A DNA stretch of 64,000 nucleotides from Marinirhabdus sp963799365 (GTDB lineage: Bacteria; Bacteroidota; Bacteroidia; Flavobacteriales; Flavobacteriaceae). The position numbers and the translations under genes are program-made. Positions 34,376-43,415 of the stretch are shown one piece after another. The first letter of the stretch is position 1; the number at the start of each line of letters is the position of its first letter. The notes beneath the pieces were generated by a model. The model did not search any database. It saw nothing but the letters and a program-made list of their open reading frames with translations, and was not told where the DNA came from. Location: NCBI GenBank assembly GCA_963799365.1, contig CAWCWV010000017.1, forward strand, positions 620,001-684,000, read 5' to 3'.

Positions 34376-36280
34376 TAAAAAGAAATCCCAAACCAATCCA
34401 AACCGAATCACCGCATCGCGATAAGGATACGTAGGTGCTGAAAAGTGAGTGTTGGTACTGTTGAACAACTGATTTACATGTTCAAACTTAAAGAAGATTC
34501 TAGTTTGGCGAACTTTAGCATTAAAGAAAATATCTACCAAAGGGAAACCACCTAATTTTTGATCGTTTTGAACGTAGAATTCAGCTAAAACAGGATCGTA
34601 GGCGTTCATATTATATTCAGTAAAATATTTAAATGTGATGCCTGTTTGAATAAAGGCCGCTTTTTGAAACCATTCGTCCTGGTAGTACACACTTTGTCTT
34701 GTGATGATTTCCGGAATGTTAAGTACTTCACCTCCTGTTAGCGCTTGCTGAAATACAACTGTATTCATCAAAGCAAACTTTTTATACCGAAATTCCTTTT
34801 CGGCTTTTACCTTGACATAATCTACCCGCTCGTTGAATTGTTGTGGTGTGGGCGTAGAATCGTTGGGTTGTATGGCGAAATATGTAAAATCATCGATTCC
34901 TGTGTAGGTTACCGAAGCATCCAACAATCTTTTAGATTTCAGCTCCACCTGAAGTTCTTGTGTTTTTACATTGTTAAAACTGGTTTGCCAATTATAATTC
35001 ACATAATCACTTTGGTATAACAGGAAATTAAAATTAGGAGCCGAGGAATGAATACTTGCCGAAGCCTTCACCCTATTGTTTTCATTAAAGCTAAAAGATG
35101 CCTCACCCTTCAAATAGTTAGCATCAAAATCGCCCGCTACGTTTATAAAACCCTCCCCTTCTAGTGCAAACCCTTTGTACTGTTTTTTGTAGTTGGCACC
35201 TGCGGTTATGATGTCACCTTGCAGTCTGTTTGGGATGCGTCCTTCGTCTAAAATAAGCACAGAGTTATACCCATAATTATAATTGGTATAGGCAACATAA
35301 GCGCCTATTTTTCCTAAAAGTGAATTATCCATCCTTGCAAAAACCTGTGCATTGAAATCTTCCAGCGTAGTTTCTTTCCGGAGGTTTGCTGCTTCATAGC
35401 TCTCCCCTAAACCATCAAAAGGGGCTACCTGGCGGAACTCATAAAATTTGTCTTCGTAACTTATCTGGTTTCCAATAGAAATGACGTTATAACTTAAACT
35501 GTCCCGTTGGCGTATGAGTTCATATTCGTGGTCTCCATAAAACCGAAGTCCTTCCAGTTTATTTTCAGCATTTTCAAAATTGACGTCAAGTCTGGCCCGG
35601 TCATCAAAATTACCAACATCATTTACAAATAAAGGAATGGAAGTGGGTCGTAGTCCGCCATTTTCTTCATTTAAAATATCTTGCGCTACAATATGTGCAC
35701 GTATTTTATATCGGTTATTTTTGGTATGGTAGTTTGTGGTAAATCTGAAATTCCCGGTACTGGTCAATGCCTGCTGGTATTGCCCTAAGGAACGGACTCC
35801 TTTGTATGAAATACTAAAGTTGAATTGTTCGCTGGTATTAACTGTGAAAAATGCATCTAGTTGCTGGCCTTGTTCAAAAGCAGTTTTAAAATAGAGCTCT
35901 GTTAAGGGCGTGGGCACGTGGTAATAGGAAATATCTTCAATCTGCTCGTAATTAAAGTGATGTCCCTGCGCTACAAAAAGTGGTTTAAAGTTTTTCCTGC
36001 TGAAATCATACGCTAGGGTATTGTAGGTTTGTCCTACGTTTGCAAAGGGTAACAATTCAAAATTATCTCTTCTCAAGTAATTGTATTTGTACTCTTTTTG
36101 AATGCTTAGGGTAGTGTCAAGATATGTTGTGTCTCGCTCGTGGAAAATAATTTTATAGCGCGTTATGGGTGGTTTTTCCTTTTTATCCTTTTTTAGAAGA
36201 GTGGCATTTTCATCTTGCGCCCACGATAATGCGGTTACAAAAAAACACAAAACAAAAAGCAAAAAGTTTTTCATGCACAT
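34373..36280 (-). CDS. Putative porin (Bacteroidota family)
   Basis: About 635 residues from ATG 36280; the ATG at 36274 gives MKNFLLFVLCFFVTALSWAQ and is equally plausible. A signal peptide precedes a conserved Bacteroidota 'putative porin' body: YKIIFHERDTTYLDTTLSI, FANVGQTYNTLAYDF and a strand-rich C-terminal part ending DAVIRFGLVWDFFL with a terminal aromatic. It should form an outer-membrane beta-barrel of unknown substrate. Its promoter region includes a 7-bp tandem repeat (36309-36340). Confidence 0.85.
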   Translation of the reverse strand: MCMKNFLLFVLCFFVTALSWAQDENATLLKKDKKEKPPITRYKIIFHERDTTYLDTTLSIQKEYKYNYLRRDNFELLPFANVGQTYNTLAYDFSRKNFKPLFVAQGHHFNYEQIEDISYYHVPTPLTELYFKTAFEQGQQLDAFFTVNTSEQFNFSISYKGVRSLGQYQQALTSTGNFRFTTNYHTKNNRYKIRAHIVAQDILNEENGGLRPTSIPLFVNDVGNFDDRARLDVNFENAENKLEGLRFYGDHEYELIRQRDSLSYNVISIGNQISYEDKFYEFRQVAPFDGLGESYEAANLRKETTLEDFNAQVFARMDNSLLGKIGAYVAYTNYNYGYNSVLILDEGRIPNRLQGDIITAGANYKKQYKGFALEGEGFINVAGDFDANYLKGEASFSFNENNRVKASASIHSSAPNFNFLLYQSDYVNYNWQTSFNNVKTQELQVELKSKRLLDASVTYTGIDDFTYFAIQPNDSTPTPQQFNERVDYVKVKAEKEFRYKKFALMNTVVFQQALTGGEVLNIPEIITRQSVYYQDEWFQKAAFIQTGITFKYFTEYNMNAYDPVLAEFYVQNDQKLGGFPLVDIFFNAKVRQTRIFFKFEHVNQLFNSTNTHFSAPTYPYRDAVIRFGLVWDFFL

Positions 36281-36293
36281 TTTTAATAAGCGG

Positions 36294-36369
36294 TAAAGGT
36301 AAGACTTCAATTCAGAATTCAGAATTCAGAATTCAGAATTTTGAACCTACCACCTATTAACTATCTTTA
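36294..36369. promoter_or_regulatory. Divergent promoters flanking a 7-bp tandem repeat
   Basis: Minus-strand -7 box TACCTTTA (36294-36301) serves the porin. Plus-strand TTG (36341-36343), 18 nt, TATCTTTA (36362-36369) serves rnhB. Between them AATTCAG is repeated four times plus AATT (36309-36340), directly over the -33 zones of both promoters. Confidence 0.55.
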
Positions 36370-36382
36370 CCACTTATTTGTT

Positions 36383-36982
36383 ATGCTTCAGTTAAAAATA
36401 CATCATGATTTAATAGAATGTGGCACAGACGAAGCCGGGCGTGGTTGTTTGGCGGGACCTGTGACAGCAGCTGCGGTAATTTTACCTGATGATTTTAGCC
36501 ATCCTTGGTTAACCGATAGCAAGCAACTTTCAGAAAAAAAACGTTTGGAACTTAAAAATATTATCGAAGCCGAAGCCATTAGCTACGCCTTTACCCACGT
36601 AATGATGGCTGAAATTGATAGCATTAATATACTGAACGCTTCCATTTTAGGAATGCAGCGCAGTATTGAAAAACTCTCCACAAAACCCCAATTTATTGCC
36701 GTAGATGGCAATCGGTTTAAACCGTTTGCTGATATACCCTTTGAAACAGTAGTGAAAGGCGATAGTAAATTTTTACACATTGCCGCTGCGTCCATCCTCG
36801 CAAAAACCGAGCGGGATACTTTTATGAAAACAATTGCTGAAAAATTTCCTGCCTATGGCTGGCAACAAAATAAAGGGTATCCCACAAAGTTACATAGAGA
36901 GGCCATTAGACAATTTGGCCCTACACCGTATCACAGAATGAGTTTCAGATTGTTGCCAGAGCAGTTGGTTTTGGATTTATAA
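36383..36982 (+). CDS. rnhB: Ribonuclease HII
   Basis: 199 residues from the ATG at 36383 (a TTG-started extension from 36341 overlaps the promoter). GTDEAGRGCLAGPVTAAAVIL contains the Asp-Glu metal pair. VDGNRF, KGDSKFLHIAAASILAKTERD and YPTKLHREAIRQFGPTPYHRMSF are standard RNase HII motifs. It removes ribonucleotides and RNA primers from DNA. Confidence 0.96.
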   Translation: MLQLKIHHDLIECGTDEAGRGCLAGPVTAAAVILPDDFSHPWLTDSKQLSEKKRLELKNIIEAEAISYAFTHVMMAEIDSINILNASILGMQRSIEKLSTKPQFIAVDGNRFKPFADIPFETVVKGDSKFLHIAAASILAKTERDTFMKTIAEKFPAYGWQQNKGYPTKLHREAIRQFGPTPYHRMSFRLLPEQLVLDL

Positions 36983-37074
36983 GGTTTAAATTTGATGTGA
37001 TTTCGAATTTAAAAACTGTTGAAAACACGTCAATAACCTTTTTAGTTCTGCTGTAAAAGCCTTGTAATCCTCAC

Positions 37075-37082
37075 TATTTTTG
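37075..37082 (+). promoter_or_regulatory. -7 box at the start of the propeller lipoprotein gene
   Basis: TATTTTTG is a perfect TAnnTTTG box ending 5 bp before the ATG at 37088. Transcription would begin at or next to the start codon, implying a leaderless or almost leaderless mRNA. The alternative GTG at 37082 lies inside the box. Confidence 0.5.
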
Positions 37083-37087
37083 TGGTA

Positions 37088-39526
37088 ATGGCTTTCTACA
37101 CTAAAATATGCTTAGCACTTCTCTGTCTCACTATTTTTATAGGATGTGACCAAGAGCGAACTTCATCCAAGGAACTTTTGGCTTATGTGCCGCAAGATGC
37201 CACTTGGGTTTTAAAAGTTTCTAATTTAGACGTTTTGCGAAACGAAATAACAAACAACGAATTACTTTCGGCGTTTGAGAATGCTTCACTTTACAAAATA
37301 CTAACAAAAAAAGGGAGCCTTCTCTCCTATCTGAAGCCTAAAAACGAAAGTGTTTTAAGCCTAACAAAACGCAACGATAGCGTTTGGGATTACACAGTAG
37401 TAACCAGACAAGATTCACTTATTTTTCAGCTTGATTCAGTTTCAAATAAGAGTATTGAAACATTAGAATATGATGGCGTTACAATACAACGCATTACTCT
37501 GGATGGGGTGCAAGGCTTTACAGCCATAAAAGATAGTGTCTTTATAGCAAGTACCTCACAACAACAATTACAGGATATTTTAAAAGCCGAGGCCCCTGTT
37601 TCGAAAAACTTTGACAAAGCTTTTAAGGTACTAAAAAACAACGAACTTACTTCTATCATTCCAAAACCGACGTATCAATTTTCTAAAGGAGCAACACACT
37701 TATTAGCAGACTACGCATCCTTGGATGTAGTTTTAGGGCCTAATGGAATAAGAGCTTCCGGAGTTGCGCTGGCGCAGGATACCCTATCAAAATTACTTTC
37801 AGTTTTTAAAGGGCAGATTGCCCAACAAAACGATTTGGAAAATATTATTCCAAACTCTGCTACTAAGGCAATTTCTATAACGTTGAGTGATGCTTCGCTT
37901 TTAATTGAGAACTTAAAAAAATATCGCAGAGACAGCTTAGTTGCGGGTAAATTAGATCTTTTTGGTTCAGCCAGTGAACTAGGTGAAATTGAACTTCCAG
38001 AAGGTAATGCCGTGGTATTAAAAAGTATAGATAGCGACCTCACTAATGAGGCTTTAGCAGCTTCGTTAACTGAGCTGGAAATTTACCGCGACACGCCTAT
38101 CTTTAAATACAGCGACGGGGGTATCTTTAAAAAAACCTTTAAACCTTTTGTGCAAACAGATACTGTATCCTTAGCTTTTCAGTTGGACAACTTCTTCGTT
38201 TTTGCTGAAAACAACAGTGTAGCACAAGCAATTATTTCAGCAGTAAAAAATAATACGTATTTAGGAAAAACCCCAGCTTTTGAAAATACGCAGCGGCAAA
38301 TTAGTAATGCGTCTTCTTTTCTTAGTTATGGAATGAACGAAGGTGTAGCTGAAGTTGTGAACAATGCGTTGAAAAATGAAACTATCTCACTCGTTGCTTC
38401 CAATGAACTCTCGGGATTTTCATTGGCCTTACTTCAGTTCCGATTTGATCGTGACTTTGCGCATATTCATTTTGTATGTGAAGAAAGTAGTGGCACAAAA
38501 AGTTTAGGGATTGGAGTGTCAGAAGTATTTAGTAAAAAACTGGATAATGCCATTATGGGAGCTCCACATTTTTTTAGCGACCACCGTTCTGGAACCAAAA
38601 ATATCGTGGTACAAGACATTTCAAATAAACTGCACTTACTTTCAAGCAATGGCAAAACACTTTGGATCAAGCAATTGGATGGCGCTATTATGGGTAAAAC
38701 TAATGAGGTGGATCTGTTTCGGAATGGAGAAAAACAAATAGCATTTACAACTCCAAGCAAATTTTATATTATTGACAAAAATGGTAAAGATGTAAGTTCT
38801 TTTCCTATTGGTTTTAAAGATAAAATTACACAACCACTAGCTGTTTTTGATTATGACAACAACCGAAAATATCGTTTTGTCATTGTACAAGGAAAAGAAA
38901 TTTTAATGTACAATAGTCAAGGAAAAGTAGTGAGTGGTTTTACGTTCAAAAAAGCGAAAAGCGATATTGTACTTCCTGCGGAGCACATAAGAATTGGTAA
39001 TAAAGATTACATCTTAGTAGCCGAGAAAAATGGCAAGCTAAACATTTTAAGCCGCACAGGAACTTCACGAATTTCTGTAAGCAAAACCTTTAATTTTTCA
39101 GAAAACCACATCGAACGGGAAGGTTCCAGCTTTGTAGTTGTAACAAAAGAAAACGAAAAAAATAGCATCAATACCAGCGGTAAAGTAAGCACACAAAAAT
39201 TAAATGTGGCAGACAATTATTACTTTACTACTTTAGGTAATACAAAAGTAACTTTAGATGACAACCTGTTGCGTATAGACGGTAAATTGACCGAACTACC
39301 CTTGGGAATCTACACAAAACCACAGGTCTTTCTCGCCAACAGAAATGTATATATAGTTATTACTGAAACCCAAGAAAAGAAAGTTTATCTCTTCCGTAAA
39401 AATGGAGTCTTGGTCAATGGATTTCCTATTTTTGGTAGTTCTATCGCATCAATTTCAGAAGCTAAAAACAAAATACTCTTAACTGCATTAGGACAAGACA
39501 ACGAAGTGGTTCTTTTCCAATTATAA
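37088..39526 (+). CDS. Large lipoprotein with C-terminal propeller-like repeats
   Basis: About 812 residues. MAFYTKICLALLCLTIFIGC carries a lipobox Cys. The first ~450 residues are a mixed domain with LLAYVPQDATWVLKVSNLD, reminiscent of DUF3352-like proteins. The last ~330 contain repeated blades with a (G/S)K-hydrophobic pattern (LLSSNGKTLWIKQLDG, IIDKNGKDVSSFPIG, MYNSQGKVVSGF, LFRKNGVLVNGFPIFG) typical of PQQ- or VCBS-like propellers. The role is unknown; it follows rnhB on the same strand. Confidence 0.75.
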   Translation: MAFYTKICLALLCLTIFIGCDQERTSSKELLAYVPQDATWVLKVSNLDVLRNEITNNELLSAFENASLYKILTKKGSLLSYLKPKNESVLSLTKRNDSVWDYTVVTRQDSLIFQLDSVSNKSIETLEYDGVTIQRITLDGVQGFTAIKDSVFIASTSQQQLQDILKAEAPVSKNFDKAFKVLKNNELTSIIPKPTYQFSKGATHLLADYASLDVVLGPNGIRASGVALAQDTLSKLLSVFKGQIAQQNDLENIIPNSATKAISITLSDASLLIENLKKYRRDSLVAGKLDLFGSASELGEIELPEGNAVVLKSIDSDLTNEALAASLTELEIYRDTPIFKYSDGGIFKKTFKPFVQTDTVSLAFQLDNFFVFAENNSVAQAIISAVKNNTYLGKTPAFENTQRQISNASSFLSYGMNEGVAEVVNNALKNETISLVASNELSGFSLALLQFRFDRDFAHIHFVCEESSGTKSLGIGVSEVFSKKLDNAIMGAPHFFSDHRSGTKNIVVQDISNKLHLLSSNGKTLWIKQLDGAIMGKTNEVDLFRNGEKQIAFTTPSKFYIIDKNGKDVSSFPIGFKDKITQPLAVFDYDNNRKYRFVIVQGKEILMYNSQGKVVSGFTFKKAKSDIVLPAEHIRIGNKDYILVAEKNGKLNILSRTGTSRISVSKTFNFSENHIEREGSSFVVVTKENEKNSINTSGKVSTQKLNVADNYYFTTLGNTKVTLDDNLLRIDGKLTELPLGIYTKPQVFLANRNVYIVITETQEKKVYLFRKNGVLVNGFPIFGSSIASISEAKNKILLTALGQDNEVVLFQL

Positions 39527-39543
39527 CTATTGTAACGCATTTT

Positions 39544-39598
39544 TGATACAAATGTCACACTTATAGTCTGTTAACTTGATTACTATTGTGTATCTTTA
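39544..39598 (+). promoter_or_regulatory. Sensor-gene promoter with TGNTACA direct repeats
   Basis: TGATACA-AA-TGTCACA (39544-39559) is a direct repeat with a 9-bp period. It ends 31 nt before the -7-like box TATCTTTA (39591-39598). There is no good -33 element. The same motif and spacing recur before the downstream operon (42817-42882). It is a candidate binding site for the AraC domain of the sensor itself. Confidence 0.5.
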
Positions 39599-39824
39599 AT
39601 TAAAGATTCCCATTTTTGTATGAAAAACCTAACAATCCTCTCTGTCTTTAAATCTGTCCTTTCTTTTGGTCTAATTAGAAAAAAAATTGATTTAAGAAAA
39701 TCAATTCTTCTCAAAACCACTATTTCAGATGTTTTAAGAATAGTTTTTACCAAAAGATTTATTTCTGAATTTGAGTTTGTTGAGCAAAATTTCGTAATTA
39801 AGTTTTAACGAACCTTTTTTAAAT

Positions 39825-42779
39825 ATGAAAACTCTTTGCCGCCTCTACCTGTTGTTATTATGTGGTTTAGTTCTACAAGGGCAAAACTCTAAAAACCTTG
39901 AAGATTTAAAAAAGAATATTTCCAAAGCCTCCACTACCGATCAAAAAATTGACTCGTATGTTGCTATTTTTGAATATACTTTGGACAATTCTCCAGAGAT
40001 TTTTAAAAAATACCACGATCAGCTCAATAATTTAGAAAACAACAGTTGTGAAAAATGCAAAGGAGTTGCTGGATATTATATGGCCAGTTATCTCAAAGAT
40101 GCTAATGATTATGTGGGTGCAATTAAAGTTTACAAAGAAGCTGCGATTCACGCAAATAATGCCAATGATCTAAAAACGGAAGCCAAATGCTATGCGCATT
40201 TGTCTGCAAGCTATTTAGTGCTTCGAAATATAGAAAAAGCAACTTATTATGCTCAAAAAATATTGGATGAAAGTGAGCCAGGCCAGATTGACGAAAATAT
40301 ACTAAGAGCTCACTTTATGCTTGGCTCTATTAATAACATGGAGGGATTTACAGATCTTTCAGTTAGGGAATATGTGATAACAGATTCCTTGGCAAATTTG
40401 GTGCCTATTAAAGTTTCTGGATATTACAGAGGTGCTGTAAATAACAATCTGGCAAAACTGTTTAGAGAGATAAAGGATTATAATAAAAGTTTCGATTATT
40501 TGCAAAAAGCCAAGCAAGGATTTGCCAACATAAATGATACAGTTAATGTAATGGCTGTAAATTTTCATTATGGTATTTTACTAACAGATAAAGGCGATTA
40601 TCAAAAAGCCATTGACACTATATTACCAATTCAAGAGTATTTCAAAAAAAACAATCAATACTATGATGATGCAGTTGCAGATTTATACTTGGGTATCTCT
40701 AACAATGGAGTCCAAAAGTATAGGGAAGCGCTTGGACATTTAAAAAATGCACGAAAAGTATTTAGTAATGTAGGTGACACACTAACCGTTGCCGAAACTT
40801 ATTATTATGCTGGCGAAAGTTATATGGGGCTGGGAGAATATGACACGGCAAAAGTAAAATTAGACAGCGCCATGTATTTTGCAGATTATATGAATATAAA
40901 ACCAGTACAAATTGCGGTTTTAGAAAATTTATCACGTTACGCCCAGGAAACCAAAAATTATAAGGCAGCCTTTACGTATGAAAAAATTAAAGATTCTTTA
41001 AATACTGCTTTTCAGGAGGATCTAAATAAGAAAAATACACAGGCACTTGAAATAGGTTTTCAGACAAAAAAGAAAGAGCAACAAATTACCCTTCTAACCT
41101 CTAAAAATGAATTGGCAGAACAACAAAGAAAAAACCAACTTATCCTAATATTTGCGGGTTTGATTCTTTTTAGTATTGCAGGATTATTTTTCTTTTTTTA
41201 TAATAAAAATCGCCAAAAAACACATAAAAAACTTAAAGAGATAGACACTGCAAAATCTACTTTTTTCGCCAATATTTCACACGAGTTTAGAACACCCTTA
41301 TCGCTTATTCAAGGCCCTTTAGAAGATCAGTTGGAGCAAGATACTTTAAAGAAAAGTGAGCGTAAAAACCTACTAATGGCACAACGCAATGTTTTTAGGT
41401 TACAAAATTTGGTGGAAGAGTTATTATCGCTGGCCAAGTTAGAAAGTGGCACCATGAAATTACAGGTTCAACCAGGAGAACTTAATAAATTTATTGAGTT
41501 GCAGGCAGAGGCTTTTCAATATAGCGCAAAAGAGAAAAATTGCCAATACTTAATTCAACTAGATGCTACTCCAAAACAGGTTTGGTTCGATGCAGAAATC
41601 ATTGAAAAAATATGTTTTAATTTATTTGGCAATGCTTTGAAATATACGCCCGAGGGAGGAGAAATTTCTATCAAAGGGCATTATGATAGTGGGAATTTTA
41701 TATTGTCAGTAAAAAATACAGGGAGTTATATTTCAGAAAATGAGAGCAATCAACTTTTTAAGCGATTCTACCAAACTGATCCGAAAAATCCAGGAACTGG
41801 AATAGGGTTGTCTCTTACAAAAGAACTTGTGGAGCTTCATAAAGGAACCATCAACATCTTAAGCGACAAAGAACCTGATGCAACTACTTTTACGATCAAA
41901 ATTGCTTGTTCTGAAGAACGTTTTAGTGAAAAAGAAAAACTGGCCAAGCTATTGCACAATGAAAACTTTGAGCCAATTAAAAATGAAGCACTACCCACAG
42001 ATACAGTAAGTACACTAAAAGAAGATACTCCAATCCTGCTTATTGTAGATGATGCCAAGGAAGTAAGAGAGTACGTGAGCACTATTTTTGAGGGAAGCTA
42101 TCACGTTTTACAGGCTTCTAATGGCAATATAGCTTTTGACATTGCCATGGAACATATTCCAGATTTAATTATTAGCGATGTCATGATGCCGGAGGAAGAT
42201 GGATTTTCATTGACAAAAAGAATAAAAGAACACACACTCACCTCACACATCCCTATTATTTTACTTACTGCAAAGAACAAAGTGGTAGACAAACTGGAAG
42301 GAATGGGAATAGGGGCAGATGGGTATGTTACCAAGCCATTTAGTTCAAAATTACTGAGAGCGACCGTGGGGAATCTTATTGAAATACGCAGAAAGTTACA
42401 GAAACGTTTCTCTCAAGAAGTTTTCTTAACCCCTAAAGAGATTGCGCTTACGTCTGCAGATGAACATTTTTTAAATAATTTACAACAAACCTTGGATGAG
42501 AATTTAACTGAAAGTACTTTTTCAGCAACAGAATTTTGTGAGGCAATGGCGGTAAGCAGAATGCAACTGCACCGAAAACTTAAAGCGCTTACTGGATATT
42601 CCACCACAGAATTTATTCGCCATCAACGCTTAAAATTAGCGAAGCAATTAATTGAGCAAAACAAAATCTCCATTTCCGAAGTTGGATATACCGTTGGTTT
42701 TAACGACCCATCTTATTTTTCTAAATGCTTTAAGCAAGAATTCGGACTATCGCCCTCAGACTATTTAAAAAACAAATAG
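39825..42779 (+). CDS. Hybrid two-component sensor: TPR - histidine kinase - receiver - AraC
   Basis: 984 residues. A signal peptide (1-20), a periplasmic array of TPR-like helices (about 40-400) and a coiled segment precede one membrane helix (435-457). The kinase has H486 in ANISHEFRTPLS, the N box NLFGNALKYTPEGGE and the G box GTGIGLSLTKELVELHKG. The receiver has DDAKEVREYV and phospho-acceptor Asp785 (IISDVMMP), then YVTKPF. An AraC HTH closes the protein (MQLHRKLKALTGYSTTEFIRHQRLKLAKQL, GFNDPSYFSKCFKQEFG). Unlike PUL regulators it senses with TPRs, not a propeller, and no SusCD genes are near. It probably controls its own gene and the operon at 42907-50973. Confidence 0.93.
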   Translation: MKTLCRLYLLLLCGLVLQGQNSKNLEDLKKNISKASTTDQKIDSYVAIFEYTLDNSPEIFKKYHDQLNNLENNSCEKCKGVAGYYMASYLKDANDYVGAIKVYKEAAIHANNANDLKTEAKCYAHLSASYLVLRNIEKATYYAQKILDESEPGQIDENILRAHFMLGSINNMEGFTDLSVREYVITDSLANLVPIKVSGYYRGAVNNNLAKLFREIKDYNKSFDYLQKAKQGFANINDTVNVMAVNFHYGILLTDKGDYQKAIDTILPIQEYFKKNNQYYDDAVADLYLGISNNGVQKYREALGHLKNARKVFSNVGDTLTVAETYYYAGESYMGLGEYDTAKVKLDSAMYFADYMNIKPVQIAVLENLSRYAQETKNYKAAFTYEKIKDSLNTAFQEDLNKKNTQALEIGFQTKKKEQQITLLTSKNELAEQQRKNQLILIFAGLILFSIAGLFFFFYNKNRQKTHKKLKEIDTAKSTFFANISHEFRTPLSLIQGPLEDQLEQDTLKKSERKNLLMAQRNVFRLQNLVEELLSLAKLESGTMKLQVQPGELNKFIELQAEAFQYSAKEKNCQYLIQLDATPKQVWFDAEIIEKICFNLFGNALKYTPEGGEISIKGHYDSGNFILSVKNTGSYISENESNQLFKRFYQTDPKNPGTGIGLSLTKELVELHKGTINILSDKEPDATTFTIKIACSEERFSEKEKLAKLLHNENFEPIKNEALPTDTVSTLKEDTPILLIVDDAKEVREYVSTIFEGSYHVLQASNGNIAFDIAMEHIPDLIISDVMMPEEDGFSLTKRIKEHTLTSHIPIILLTAKNKVVDKLEGMGIGADGYVTKPFSSKLLRATVGNLIEIRRKLQKRFSQEVFLTPKEIALTSADEHFLNNLQQTLDENLTESTFSATEFCEAMAVSRMQLHRKLKALTGYSTTEFIRHQRLKLAKQLIEQNKISISEVGYTVGFNDPSYFSKCFKQEFGLSPSDYLKNK

Positions 42780-42816
42780 CACTTAAAACCTTATTTTACT
42801 ATCCTTCCCGCTAGTT

Positions 42817-42882
42817 GTTACAAATGTTACAGCCTGTGATACATACGTTATAGCCATTAGGCATCCTTCCATATAAGTTTGT
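42817..42882 (+). promoter_or_regulatory. Operon promoter with three TGNTACA repeats
   Basis: TGTTACA (42817-42823), TGTTACA (42826-42832) and TGATACA (42838-42844) are direct repeats. The last ends 30 nt before a perfect -7 box TAAGTTTG (42875-42882). No -33 TTG is present at the right distance, as expected for an activator-dependent promoter. The first ATG follows at 42907. Confidence 0.55.
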
Positions 42883-42906
42883 ACTGCTTACTACTCCCCC
42901 AATCTC

Positions 42907-43059
42907 ATGACTAAAAAAAGGTTGAAATATACAGGCCGTATTTCTTTGGACCTACCCGACGAAATACACCTTAACGTAAAAAATCTTAAAAAGGGGACTT
43001 ACATCCTAAAATTGATGGACAACAATACAATGATCAAGCAAATACACTTTGAAAAATGA
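42907..43059 (+). CDS. 50-residue peptide resembling the C-terminal end of a T9SS sorting domain
   Basis: ATG to TGA encodes 50 residues. The second half, LNVKNLKKGTYILKLMDN then NTMIKQIHFEK, has the pattern of the last strands of a type A T9SS sorting domain (L-x-x-G-x-Y-x-L-K-hydrophobic ... K-hydrophobic). There is no signal peptide and no cargo domain in this frame; a TAG stop lies upstream at 42859. Its stop overlaps the next start codon (ATGA at 43056-43059), suggesting translational coupling. It could be a remnant of a larger cargo gene or a genuine small protein. Confidence 0.55.
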   Translation: MTKKRLKYTGRISLDLPDEIHLNVKNLKKGTYILKLMDNNTMIKQIHFEK

Positions 43060-43415
43060 AAACAATTACTACATACCTCACATTTTTTACCTTACTAATT
43101 ACGCTACCAATTTTAGCGCAAGTAGGTATAGGTACTACCACACCAGACCCTTCTGCTATCATGGATATTACTGCAATCGACAAAGGACTGCTCATCCCCA
43201 GAGTGCTTCTAGACGATGTTAACAATGACATGATAGACGGCACCAACCCAGTTGCAGATGGGATGCTTATTTGGAATACAAATGCAGCTACTACGGGCGG
43301 TTCTGGAATTGGATTTTATGTATTTACCGGAGCTGTATGGGAACGTTTAAACACAGGTGCTGCTATAGTTGATGAAGAACTGGTACGAAGAAGGCACAAC
43401 AACGCCGCCCAGTGA
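43056..43415 (+). CDS. Fibre protein, N-terminal part (before frameshift)
   Basis: MKTITTYLTFFTLLITLPILAQ is a signal peptide. It is followed by VGIGTTTPDPSAIMDI, DKGLLIPRVLLDDV and MLIWNTNAATTGGSGIGFYVFTGAVWERL, a leader found on many Bacteroidota surface fibre/tail-fibre-domain proteins. The family normally continues as DWYEEGTTTPP...; here that sequence is one frame away. An extra A in GATGAAGAACTGG (about 43371-43383) shifts the reading into a stop at 43413. The true gene is therefore 43056-45801. Confidence 0.8.
   Translation: MKTITTYLTFFTLLITLPILAQVGIGTTTPDPSAIMDITAIDKGLLIPRVLLDDVNNDMIDGTNPVADGMLIWNTNAATTGGSGIGFYVFTGAVWERLNTGAAIVDEELVRRRHNNAAQ

Noticed and set aside
39620..39808. Possible 62-residue gene between the propeller lipoprotein and the hybrid sensor
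   Set aside because: It has no recognisable domain, is Lys/Phe/Ile-rich as expected of AT-rich leader DNA, and lies wholly within the likely leader of the sensor gene. That leader also contains an AATTGATTT/AAAATCAATT-type hairpin near 39688. It could be a leader peptide but cannot be supported.
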